From the NCBI RefSeq assembly GCF_002217655.1, contig NZ_NEWK01000002.1, forward strand, positions 63,164-127,163: a stretch of DNA of 64,000 nucleotides, read 5' to 3'. A program made the translations under genes and the position numbers. This stretch comes from Geobacillus thermocatenulatus (GTDB lineage Bacteria > Bacillota > Bacilli > Bacillales > Anoxybacillaceae). This document shows, piece after piece, positions 16,906 to 25,101 of the stretch. Positions within the stretch are counted from its first letter, which is position 1. The number at the start of each line of letters is the position of its first letter. The notes under the pieces were generated by a model that saw only the letters and a program-made list of their open reading frames with translations, was not told the DNA's origin and made no database searches.

Positions 16906-17409
16906 GAAACAGCCGCGCCACGGAACGGATCAACGACGGCTATCTTTATTATTGCTTGGGGGGATTTAGTGGGTTTATCAAATACCTTTGTCTTGCCGGA
17001 GGAATGAGGAATATTCATTGTTGCGACGGATCATCCGTTTGTCATCTTGCGCCGTGAAGCCAATCCCCATAAGCGCGGAAGCGGAACGGTGAGATGAGCG
17101 AGTACGGCTTGCTGGCTGTGGGCAAGCGCGCCCAAGAATCTCCTGCCGCTAAGTGTTTGCGCAGTCGGGGGATCATTCCATTGAGGGTAGGTTCTTTTTC
17201 ACTATTCAATGGATATACATGCCGCTGTTTTTGTCGTTTCTTGTTTCGAAGAATGGCGAAAATGAAAAGAAGGAAACGATATTCATCAAAATTTGTTTAC
17301 AGTTAGGACGAACGGACTATTTACATGGAATGAAAAAAACGGTAAAAATAGAAGTGAGGACAGCAGTTTAGAAAAAAGAGAAAATTCTGTTTATCAAGGG
17401 GACAGCATT
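16906..17409. mobile_element. Gene-poor stretch with a possible IS200/IS605 3'-end remnant
   Basis: Around 17094-17160 a short frame reads SEYGLLAVGKRAQESPAAK and is followed by AAGAATCTCCTGCCGCTAAG. That resembles the decayed tail of a tnpB gene running into its right-end hairpin. No complete arm of the hairpin remains. The assignment is from general resemblance only; no other gene is seen. Confidence 0.3.
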
Positions 17410-18006
17410 ATGGTTTACGATGGAATCATTTTGTCGTTGTTGATCGGCTGGTTTCGCGGCGGAAGCCTGAAAGGGTTGGCCAACATGAAATTGCGCGGCG
17501 GTTGGTTGTTCCCGATCTTATTGGCCGTGCAGTTTGCGGTCTTTTTCTTGCAAGAGCGGGTCGTATGGATCTCGAACATGAGCAACGGCATTTTTCTCCT
17601 TGTCTACATCACCGGGCTCGCGTTTCTATGGCTCAACCGCCATCAGCCAGGGTTTTTGGTCATCTTCGCCGGCGTCTTGCTCAACTTTATCGTCATGGCT
17701 GTAAACGGCGGACGGATGCCGGTATCGATCGAAGCCGCCCAATTTCTCGGCCGCGAATACATCGAAGCGTTAAAAGCCGGTTTGTACGGCAAGCACCAGG
17801 CGATCACATCGGATACGCTTCTGCCGTTTCTCGGCGACATCATTCCGCTGTCTCCGCCGTATCCGCGCCAGCAAGTCATCAGCATCGGCGACCTCGTGAT
17901 GAACGTAGGGGCGTTCTTGTTCATCCAGCATCTGATGCTCAGCGCACCGCGGCATGGGGCAGACGATGCTGAAGAAACAACGGGTGCTCCTGCGATCAAT
18001 AAATAA
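17410..18006 (+). CDS. DUF5317-like integral membrane protein
   Basis: A 198-residue protein with about five hydrophobic helices. It has the signature-like GGSLKGLANMKLRG near the start and VNGGRMPVSIEAAQFLG in the middle, which I associate with the DUF5317 family. The function is unknown. ATG 17410 follows AAGGGGA by seven bases; an upstream in-frame extension is AT-rich, lacks membrane character and is rejected. A 30-codon gene follows it 21 bases downstream, probably in the same transcript. Confidence 0.7.
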   Translation: MVYDGIILSLLIGWFRGGSLKGLANMKLRGGWLFPILLAVQFAVFFLQERVVWISNMSNGIFLLVYITGLAFLWLNRHQPGFLVIFAGVLLNFIVMAVNGGRMPVSIEAAQFLGREYIEALKAGLYGKHQAITSDTLLPFLGDIIPLSPPYPRQQVISIGDLVMNVGAFLFIQHLMLSAPRHGADDAEETTGAPAINK

Positions 18007-18027
18007 AATTTTAAGGGGGAAAAGGAC

Positions 18028-18120
18028 ATGAAATTCAAAGCAAAACAAGTATTGATCAATTTGTTCATCCTCGGTTCGGTGATTGTGGCGTTGACGTCGG
18101 GGTTTAAACTCATTGAGTAG
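18028..18120 (+). CDS. Small single-span membrane peptide, 30 aa
   Basis: The frame encodes a positively charged N-terminus (MKFKAKQ), one hydrophobic helix (VLINLFILGSVIVALTSG) and a short FKLIE tail. AAGGGGGAAAAGGA directly precedes its ATG. The gene is close behind the DUF5317-like gene. The positive-inside pattern and good ribosome-binding site argue that it is translated. The role is unknown; it could be a subunit of the larger membrane protein. Confidence 0.55.
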   Translation: MKFKAKQVLINLFILGSVIVALTSGFKLIE

Positions 18121-18335
18121 ACAATAATGTTGACCTATATACATGCAACATGAAGAGTTAACCTCTCCGTTTTCCTGCACACCCTAAGCGTTACAGCACT
18201 TTCTCCAAAGATCCTGCAGGTTCAATCTGCAAGCTGAGTCACGGAGGAAGTTAGTTGCAGAAGGAGACCAATGTTAATTTGGGCATGTATATAGAAAAAC
18301 TGGTTCATCACCAAAAGATGTACTTGACTTTTAAC

Positions 18336-18565
18336 ATCTTTCTTTCGAAAGAAGTCTCCCACTTCGAAGCGAAGTGAAAGTGGGAGATGAATGTCGGTTG
18401 GCGTTAGTCAATGAATAGGATAGAATATGGCTAGATCGGACACCTTCGGAACGAAGGAAAGCGTAAAGGGTTCTTGTGTGCGGCTTACCGTTCGGCGAAC
18501 ACACACAAGTCGCTTGAAGCCCCCGCCTCTATAAGCGAAGCGTAGGTGGTAGGTAGCTCACAGAC
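18336..18565 (+). mobile_element. IS200/IS605-like remnant with end hairpins
   Basis: The stem TCTCCCACTTC / GAAAGTGGGAGA (18355-18387) lies just after TTTTAAC, a typical IS200/IS605 left flank. A second, decayed palindrome (CCCCCGCCTC…TAGGTGG, near 18517-18555) ends in GTAGCTCAC, a typical right end. Between them is a disrupted frame and a hairpin CTTGTGTG / CACACAAG. The piece looks like an internally deleted element keeping both ends. Confidence 0.4.
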
Positions 18566-18939
18566 AAACACGATAATCATGTTGCCCAAAGGGTTATGAG
18601 GTATAAAAAGGAAAAATGTTGTTTTGACTTTCTTTATCATGATCATTTTTTCTTTATTAAGTACACTTTGTAGTGAAGAGCCGAAAAACATACAGGGATT
18701 TTCCTGCACAGAAGCGGGGGAGACAGACTTTTCAGGTAGTCAAAGCTACAGGAAAGGGAAGAGTATCCCCCATGATCCCCAAGATCATTATCGAAGAACG
18801 TTGCGAAAAGTCCAACCATGTTGTTGTGCGATCCACTGAGGGGGGAAGTACCCCTCCCTCCGTTGGAAAATCACTCAAGCATATACAATGGTCAAGGGAC
18901 ATATCCAAACGGGAATTTCGGTTCAAATAAACTCGACGG

Positions 18940-19906
18940 CGCTGTGTCCTTGCCAGTCCAGAAGTAGCTCCAGTCCAGCGGAAAGGTTTGTTGGGATTTG
19001 GCGATGCTGTACACAGAGGCGGAGAGTACCATCGCCCCATACCGTTTCACTTCCCGGGTAAGATGTCTTCATCGTCCAATTCCCGATCGGTGCTCAAGAC
19101 GACATGAGGATTCCCTGATCCATCAGCTGGTCCATCTTCCAAGCCAGCAACACCATCGCGTCATAGAGGCCATGGATCCCCCCTCATAACGATACACGCA
19201 GCAACGCTCCTGCCCCACCTTGACGAGACGGAAGGCTTCGAACTAAGAAGGAGTCCATCAGCACATACATCGATTGAGTCAGCTTCCCCTTGATCGAGGA
19301 AAGCATCTCGATCACTAGGTCGATCTTGCTTTTTCCGGTCTTCTTGTCATATAAGCGGGACGCGAACAGAAACGCCTGCGTGAAGGTGTGTACCATCACC
19401 CAAACGAGCGAATGCCCCCAGACCGATTGATGATCCTTATGCGAGTAGTGCCAGTCGCACCCTTTCAATGGCGTGCGTTGCACGTGACAAAGGCTTCGTT
19501 TTTTGGCCAATCGGATCATCGATTGAATCACCGATTGAAAGGAAAAGGGGCTGATTCTTCCGTTCGGTGAGGCGTTCGACCCGACAAAAGATCCACGTTT
19601 GAAGCTTCCCAAGCAACCTTTCCTCATCCCAAAGGTTTTTCGTGAAAAAATGGGTGAGTGTCGTTCGATGATGGGGATGAAAACTCCAGTGATGGAGATC
19701 CGTCAGCATTCCCGAGAATCCCTTGATGGTCAAGGCATCGACAAGATGAACAAGATGCTTTAAGACCGGTTTGGAAAGTTGCAGCGTCACCCGAAGAGAA
19801 ACTGGTGGATTCCTTGATGATGTGCTAATCTACTCGTGAGACATGAACTTCCTTGTGAATGGTTTGGTAACACATCTATTTTAATCAAGGAATCAGGTTC
19901 ATGTCT
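18940..19906 (-). pseudogene. Degraded DDE transposase (IS4/IS701-like) with terminal repeat
   Basis: Several minus-strand frames carry pieces of one transposase in order. From the N-terminal end these are VTLQLSKPVLKHLVHLVDALTIKGFSGM, then LSIGDSIDDP and CDWHYSHKDHQSVWGHSLVW, then DKKTGKSKIDLVIEML and MYVLMDS. The most C-terminal pieces are VLSTDRELDDEDIL and IHGLYDAMVLLAWKMDQLMDQGIL, out of order or rearranged. Frameshifts and deletions break every frame, so it is inactive. The 5' end of the element near 19838-19906 has an inverted repeat GAGACATGAAC / GTTCATGTCTC. The exact IS family cannot be fixed without a search. Confidence 0.7.
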
Positions 19907-19994
19907 CTTCTTTATGTTGAATGGTAAATTTATGTTAGCGTATTTGCTCATCTATAGTCAGGAATCTTTACATACTATATGAGGGGGATAATAG

Positions 19995-20750
19995 ATGAAA
20001 GGAAAGAGAAGAAAGTTTGGAAAGGCTATTGCCTTTTGTTCAGCATTGTCTTTGTTGTTTATGAATAGGGGCGTCGTTGCTGCTATGAATGATTTGCATT
20101 TTATTCCAGATAAAGTTTTTGACCGTAAGATTCCTTCTTTCATGAAACCGGGAACTATGGTCACGTTCGATGAGATGGGGAAGGCGATTATTTTGTCTGA
20201 GGGAAGGGACGAAATCGTTTCCCTCTCTCCAAAAGATAAGGAGGTAGCCGAAACATTTCGGTATATGACTGACGAAGATTTGCCTGAAATAGAACCTGGA
20301 ATGGTAGTAGTATATGACGCACTAGGTGCACCAGTTGTAATTCATCAAGGGCAAGATCAATCTCTGAAAATCAAATGGAAAGAAATAAGGTTAGATGAAA
20401 ACAAGATGAATAAGGATGGACTACAAGATAATCGCAATACATCGCAACCAAATGTGACGCAATTGCAAACTGAAACCGGCTACATATCATGGTATGATGG
20501 CGAAGGAAAAAAAGGAGCAGCAGGAGTTGTGCTGAATGGGAAAAGCGCTGCTCATAAAACTATTGATTTCTATACAAAAGTAAAAACAACTAGCTTGGAA
20601 AATGGAAAAAGCACGATAGTAGAAATATTGGATCGAGGACCATATATACAGGGTAGAATACTTGATATGGTAGAAACGGCATTTTCCAACATTCATAACA
20701 CAAGAAAAGGGCTTTTTAAGGGGAGAATCCAATGGCCTATTCAAAATTAA
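19995..20750 (+). CDS. Secreted RlpA-like double-psi beta-barrel protein
   Basis: A 251-residue protein with a signal peptide (about residues 1-30, ending near VVAA). A hydrophilic middle follows, then a C-terminal RlpA-type double-psi barrel: GYISWYDGEGKKGAAGVVLNGKSAAH…VEILDRGPYIQGRILDMVETAF. Barrels with the RGPY…GRILDLS pattern occur in RlpA and related peptidoglycan-binding or lytic proteins. The catalytic competence is not clear. The gene is distinctly AT-rich with TTT/AAA codon preference, unlike the surrounding chromosome. Its end overlaps the next gene by 19 bases. GAGGGGGAT precedes ATG 19995. Confidence 0.7.
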   Translation: MKGKRRKFGKAIAFCSALSLLFMNRGVVAAMNDLHFIPDKVFDRKIPSFMKPGTMVTFDEMGKAIILSEGRDEIVSLSPKDKEVAETFRYMTDEDLPEIEPGMVVVYDALGAPVVIHQGQDQSLKIKWKEIRLDENKMNKDGLQDNRNTSQPNVTQLQTETGYISWYDGEGKKGAAGVVLNGKSAAHKTIDFYTKVKTTSLENGKSTIVEILDRGPYIQGRILDMVETAFSNIHNTRKGLFKGRIQWPIQN

Positions 20751-21808
20751 AGTGGATTATAGCGATTTTATTGTTACTATCTTTGTCATTTATGTTTTAC
20801 AACTATAAAGGAAGAGCGGCGAAAGAAAATGTGTTGGTTGAAAAACTTCTTATTCCAGTATATAAAAAAAACGGAAAGTCTAGTATGTGGGAATTCTTAC
20901 CTAATAAAAAAACAGAACGTTTGCTCCTTAAAAACAGGGAGGTGATGATATTTGGTGACATTTCAATTAACGAGAAGTGGTTGGCTTATGCAGATGCCAT
21001 TGGAACGGGTCCTTGGGAGCTTTTTGTGAAAGATTTAAAAAAAGAAAAAATATATCAATTAACAAATAATGATCAAGCTGGAGAAATCGATATCGAAATT
21101 CTCAATGAGCAACCTTTAAAAATAGGTGTATCAAGGGTTGGATTGAGCTCTCCTAAGCCAAGAATATGGATTTTTGATATTGACCATAAAAAAGCGAAAA
21201 TGGTGCATCCGATAAACGATGATCTAGTATTTGATAAGATTGAGGCGATTGATCAAAATCATATTTTGGCTGTTGCATATTCATCTAAAGATGAAGAGAA
21301 AATGTTTGAAAATCCATCGACTGTCGATGCTATCAAACATACAATCTACATGATCGACTTAAAAACTGAGAAATACAAGAAAGTGACGGAGTTCAAAGCG
21401 GGATCTGTTCAATCCATAAGTTATGTGCCGGGTAAAAACGTCATTGTTTTTGGTGCAAGTCATATGTATTTAAACTCTGTGAGCAGAAGGGGAGAAACAG
21501 GTATATACAAGTTCGATTTGGACTATCGAGTAATCAAGCCACTCTTGACTGAAAGCATGTTAAAGAAAATGAATGATACTCCTGTTGAACAGTTTGGTTA
21601 TCCTATCGCTGGGTATTTAAGTGGGAATGAAACAAAACTGTGGTTTAGCGGTATTCCCAAACACGCTAGAAAACTGATATTTGGTGAAGGAATTGAAGCA
21701 TACCCAAACGCTGTCTTTGAATATGATCTGCACAAACAGAAAGTGCGAAAAATATTTGAGAAAAAAAATACATTTATTACGAAAATGAGCATATCTTACG
21801 GGATATAA
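20732..21808 (+). CDS. Membrane-anchored TolB-like beta-propeller protein
   Basis: A 358-residue protein with one N-terminal membrane anchor (WIIAILLLLSLSFMFY) and an extracytoplasmic part. Repeating strands of the form 'W-x-A-Y-x-D…L-x-V-x-D-L' (ELFVKDLKKEKIYQLTNN, RIWIFDIDHKKAKM, TIYMIDLKTEKYKKVTE, GIYKFDLDYRVIKPL, AVFEYDLHKQKVRKI) suggest a TolB/WD40-type propeller. No catalytic motif was seen. ATG 20732 lies inside the previous gene behind AAGGGGAG, so the two form a coupled AT-rich pair flanked by transposon debris. That suggests horizontal gain and a joint surface function, which is inference. Confidence 0.6.
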   Translation: MAYSKLKWIIAILLLLSLSFMFYNYKGRAAKENVLVEKLLIPVYKKNGKSSMWEFLPNKKTERLLLKNREVMIFGDISINEKWLAYADAIGTGPWELFVKDLKKEKIYQLTNNDQAGEIDIEILNEQPLKIGVSRVGLSSPKPRIWIFDIDHKKAKMVHPINDDLVFDKIEAIDQNHILAVAYSSKDEEKMFENPSTVDAIKHTIYMIDLKTEKYKKVTEFKAGSVQSISYVPGKNVIVFGASHMYLNSVSRRGETGIYKFDLDYRVIKPLLTESMLKKMNDTPVEQFGYPIAGYLSGNETKLWFSGIPKHARKLIFGEGIEAYPNAVFEYDLHKQKVRKIFEKKNTFITKMSISYGI

Positions 21809-21919
21809 AGGATATTTAGTTATTTTATGGAAATATCACGATTCATCCCACTCCATCTCCGGCACCTGTAAAAACACAAAAAGAAACGGAAACGCTGGTA
21901 ACGCATTCTTTTCCGACCG

Positions 21920-22050
21920 GCTGCATGAGAAGATTCGCAACACCCAGATGATTTGCGAAAACCAAAGTGATCTGTCGGAAGGAGTGGCGGGGGCGTAACA
22001 TACAACAGAACCACAAACTGGCCAAAAGCATGGCTGACGCCAGTTGGTTC
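21920..22050 (+). pseudogene. TnpB (IS200/IS605) fragment
   Basis: One frame reads NHKLAKSMADASWF (about 22009-22050), a nearly exact copy of the conserved TnpB block N-H-x-L-A-K-S-I-A-D-A-S-W. Preceding frames read RLHEKIRNTQMICENQ, consistent with the upstream part of the same protein in another frame. Frame changes and missing ends show it is dead. Confidence 0.7.
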
Positions 22051-22127
22051 ATAACATTTAGTATGGAAAACAGGGGGCTTTCCATGATAAGATGAAAGAA
22101 AAATGATGTGCGGAAAGGGAGAATAAG

Positions 22128-22250
22128 ATGAATGAAATCGTCCTTTTAGCGAAAATCAAACAGCAAATGGAACGGTTTTCACCGGCGGAAAAAAGTAGCC
22201 TCTTATATTCTCGACCATTCCGAACTCGTGCTGTGCGGGGGGCTGCGTAA
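22128..22250 (+). pseudogene. Truncated RpiR/MurR-family regulator
   Basis: ATG 22128 behind AAAGGGAGAA starts MNEIVLLAKIKQQMERFSPAEK. One base later in frame, the sequence continues KVASYILDHSELVL. Together these are the N-terminus of an RpiR-type sugar-phosphate regulator. A frameshift followed by loss of all downstream sequence leaves only about 40 codons. Confidence 0.65.
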
Positions 22251-22286
22251 TCGAAAAGTTAATTTTTTAAGGTGCATTGATATAAA

Positions 22287-22321
22287 AAGAGGGAGGCGAT
22301 ACTCCTTCTTTAAAATTTTTT
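22287..22321 (+). terminator. Hairpin with T-run in the leader of the GGDEF/HD-GYP gene
   Basis: AAGAGGGAG pairs with CTCCTTCTT (one G-U), followed by TAAAATTTTTT, ending 18 bases before the next start codon. It may simply end the RpiR remnant, or act as an attenuator of the following gene. Confidence 0.55.
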
Positions 22322-22339
22322 AGCTGAGAGTGATTTTGT

Positions 22340-24169
22340 ATGGTTTTTGAACGGTTAAAAAACAAAGAAAAACTATATACTGTTGTTGTCTCTCTTTTAG
22401 GGATGTGTATATTTGCTACAGAGGTTGATATCCATTCTCAATCTTTAAAAGATTGGGTTTTAGTATATATATTGACTGGCTCTGTCGTTTTGTTGAATCT
22501 TTTTCCCATTATATTGCCCCCTAAAGCTAATTCTTTTTCAATGGATTCTGCTGTTTACTTGGCTACTCTGTTTTTATATGGATTGAACTTTACGTTACAG
22601 GTTCTTTTTATTTTTAGTGTGATAGAATTGTATCGTAATCAACGAATGTCTGCATGGAGACATTTATTTAATTTCTCAATGTATTGTTTGATGATATCAG
22701 GTGCCTATTACTCATTTTTATTCTTCGATGGGGATATTGGGAAGATAAATGTCCATCATCTATTCCCTTATTTGATTAGTTTGTTAGTTTATTTCAGTAT
22801 TAATGTATTATTGATTTTTCTTTTCTTCTATTTCATTGGACAAATATTTAAAGGCGCTCTAGAGTTAGGTGTCTTAAAAGAGGCGTGTGTTGGTTATTCA
22901 GTAACATTGCTTCTTTCAATGGTTTTAGCCATTTTATTGTCGGAAGAGAAATATTTTGGCTTGTCCTTATTTATTATTTTAGTAACGATATTGTCCATTG
23001 TTTTTAGGAAATTCTTAGAATTATACCAACTAGTCTCCAACCGCGCCAACAGAGACCACCTCACCGGCCTATACAACCACGGTTTTTTCAAAGAAGCGCT
23101 CAAGGAGCAGTTTTCCGACTGCAAGCTGTTGAAACAGCCGTTGACCTTGGCATTTCTGGATTTGGACGATTTTAAAAAATACAATGACCGGAACGGGCAT
23201 TTGCAAGGAGATCGTTTGTTGGCTTTTTTTGGGAAGCTGCTGCAAAAAGCGGTGGACGGGACGAATTTTACGGTCGCCCGCTATGGCGGCGAAGAGTTTG
23301 CCATTTTAATGCCCAATACGACGAAAAAAGACGCGTACGCGTTTTTAAACCGGCTGCGCAAAGAAGTGAACGATACATATTTTGACGGCGTCGAGCATAT
23401 TCCGTACCGCTGCCTGTCGTTTTCGTGCGGCATCGCCGAGATGGAAAAAGATATGCATGAAAGCGATGAGCTCATCCACCGCGCCGATCAGGCGCTTTAT
23501 TACGCGAAGGCGCAAGGGAAAAACAACGTCCAGCTGTATGATAAACATAATATGAGTTTGGACGAGATTCGCTTCAAGCAAGATTTGGAAGCGCTCGAGC
23601 AGCAAGTGAAGTTTTTTCTTTCCAAAGATGTCTATACATACCGCCATAGCAAACGGGTGTTTAAATACGCGTTCGAGTTTGGCAACCGCCTTGATGAGTT
23701 GACCGATCATGAGCGGCAGACGCTCGTTCTAGGGGCGCTCATCCATGATATTGGCAAAATCGAAGTGCCGCGCGATATTTTAAATAAGCGGGGAAAGTTA
23801 GAGAAGCATGAATGGGAGATCATCAAAAAGCACGTGACGTGGGGGCGCGAGATTGTGGCGGCGGAGAAGCGGTTTGATGAGTTGCTTCCGCTTGTCGAGC
23901 TGCATCACGAACGATATGATGGAAAAGGGTATCCGTACGGGCTGAAGGGGGAAGAAATCCCGAAATTGGCCCGCATTTTGTGTATTATCGACTCATTTGA
24001 CGCCATGACGACCGAGCGGCCGTACCAGCCGACGAAAACGTTTGAAGAGGCGCTTGAGGAAATCGGGCGTTGCGCAGGAACGCAGTTTGATCCGGTCTAT
24101 GCGGCGAAGTTTATCGCGTTTGTGCGGAAGCATTATTTGCCGCTTGCCGAGATGGAGCAACTGAATTAA
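22340..24169 (+). CDS. Membrane GGDEF plus HD-GYP c-di-GMP turnover protein
   Basis: A 609-residue protein. Residues 1-230 are about seven transmembrane helices (MASE-like sensor). They are followed by a GGDEF domain with an intact GGEEF active site (316-320) and substrate helix (LAFLDLDDFKKYND). An HD-GYP phosphodiesterase domain ends the protein, with HDIGK near 469 and HHERYDGKGYP at 522-532. It can in principle both make and break cyclic di-GMP at the membrane. Codon use changes sharply near 23030: the membrane part is AT-rich like the foreign genes before it, while the catalytic part is GC-rich like the host. A terminator follows at 24181. Confidence 0.88.
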   Translation: MVFERLKNKEKLYTVVVSLLGMCIFATEVDIHSQSLKDWVLVYILTGSVVLLNLFPIILPPKANSFSMDSAVYLATLFLYGLNFTLQVLFIFSVIELYRNQRMSAWRHLFNFSMYCLMISGAYYSFLFFDGDIGKINVHHLFPYLISLLVYFSINVLLIFLFFYFIGQIFKGALELGVLKEACVGYSVTLLLSMVLAILLSEEKYFGLSLFIILVTILSIVFRKFLELYQLVSNRANRDHLTGLYNHGFFKEALKEQFSDCKLLKQPLTLAFLDLDDFKKYNDRNGHLQGDRLLAFFGKLLQKAVDGTNFTVARYGGEEFAILMPNTTKKDAYAFLNRLRKEVNDTYFDGVEHIPYRCLSFSCGIAEMEKDMHESDELIHRADQALYYAKAQGKNNVQLYDKHNMSLDEIRFKQDLEALEQQVKFFLSKDVYTYRHSKRVFKYAFEFGNRLDELTDHERQTLVLGALIHDIGKIEVPRDILNKRGKLEKHEWEIIKKHVTWGREIVAAEKRFDELLPLVELHHERYDGKGYPYGLKGEEIPKLARILCIIDSFDAMTTERPYQPTKTFEEALEEIGRCAGTQFDPVYAAKFIAFVRKHYLPLAEMEQLN

Positions 24170-24180
24170 GTGAAAGAAGG

Positions 24181-24210
24181 CACTTGCCGATGGCAAGTGT
24201 TTTTTATTTT
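24181..24210 (+). terminator. Terminator after the GGDEF/HD-GYP gene
   Basis: CACTTGCC pairs with GGCAAGTG around GAT, followed by TTTTTTATTTT. Confidence 0.88.
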
Positions 24211-24215
24211 GGTTT

Positions 24216-24308
24216 TGAATGTTTTTGAATGATTTTTCTCCTTTATTGAATGATATTGATAGAAAATGAATGTTTTTGATTGATTTTTTCGTTGTCTTGG
24301 GATATGAT
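24216..24308 (+). promoter_or_regulatory. fru promoter with repeated FruR operator
   Basis: TGAATGTTTTTGAATGATTT (24216) recurs as TGAATGTTTTTGATTGATTT (24267), 51 bases apart. A shorter related TTGAATGATATTGAT lies between them. The second copy overlaps the -35 TTGATT (24280-24285), which is 17 bases from the -10 TATGAT (24303-24308). Repeats of this sort are typical DeoR-family operators. Confidence 0.7.
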
Positions 24309-24348
24309 AGAGTTGTAAGCGATATCCCCGGTGATCGGAGGTGGGAGT

Positions 24349-25101
24349 GTGCTGACCGAAGAACGCCATCGCCTCATTTTGGAGCAGTTGACGCAAAAAG
24401 GGGTTGTCAAGCTGCAGGAGCTTGTGGAGGCGACCGGGGCGTCGGAGTCGACGATTCGCCGTGATCTGACGCAGCTTGAGACCGAAAAGAAACTGCGCCG
24501 CGTGCACGGCGGGGCGGCCTTGTTGCAGCAAAAACGTGAAGAGTTAAGCGTGTCAGAAAAATCGCTGAAATATATCGAAGAAAAGCGGCGGATCGCCGCC
24601 TATGCGGCCAGCTTGGTGCAAAAAGGAAACTGCATCTATTTGGATGCGGGAACGACAACGTGGGAAATGATTCCGCATTTGGCTGGCAAAGAGGTCATTG
24701 TGGTGACGAACGGCGTGATGCATGTCGAGCGGCTGCTTGAGCATAACGTCACGACGTATTTGGTCGGCGGCATGATCAAGCCGAAAACGAAGGCGTTGAT
24801 CGGGCGCGGCGCCATCGAGTCGCTGCGGCAGTACCGCTTCGACCAATGTTTCATCGGCGCGAACGGTGTTCATTACGACTATGGTTATACGACGCCGGAC
24901 CCGGAAGAGGCACTGGTGAAATATACGGCCATGCAGCTGGCGCAGCGTGCGTATGTGCTTGCAGACCATTCGAAGTTGAATGAAAGCGCGTTCGCAAAAA
25001 TTGCGGATTTGCATGAAGCGGTGTTGATCACCGATGAATTGGATGAAGAGTGGAACGATTTGTATCGAACAAAAACAACAGTAGAGGTTGTGGCTCCATG
25101 A
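24349..25101 (+). CDS. fruR: FruR, DeoR-family fructose operon repressor
   Basis: A 250-residue DeoR-type regulator. The N-terminal helix-turn-helix has KLQELVEATGASESTIRRDLTQLE (about residues 20-43) and RVHGGA. The C-terminal sugar-phosphate sensor has YLDAGTTTWEMIPHL, VVTNGVMHVE and FIGANGVHYDYGYTTPDPEEA. Fructose 1-phosphate is the expected inducer. GTG 24349 is chosen because GGAGGTG precedes it by five bases and the product then starts like B. subtilis FruR (MLTPERH). It is the first gene of fruR-fruK-fruA, with its stop overlapping the fruK start. Confidence 0.92.
   Translation: MLTEERHRLILEQLTQKGVVKLQELVEATGASESTIRRDLTQLETEKKLRRVHGGAALLQQKREELSVSEKSLKYIEEKRRIAAYAASLVQKGNCIYLDAGTTTWEMIPHLAGKEVIVVTNGVMHVERLLEHNVTTYLVGGMIKPKTKALIGRGAIESLRQYRFDQCFIGANGVHYDYGYTTPDPEEALVKYTAMQLAQRAYVLADHSKLNESAFAKIADLHEAVLITDELDEEWNDLYRTKTTVEVVAP

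Noticed and set aside
18831-18870. G-rich/C-rich palindromes taken at first for an intron or structured RNA
   Set aside because: Only short mirror-like runs; no group I/II intron core or splice motif was found.
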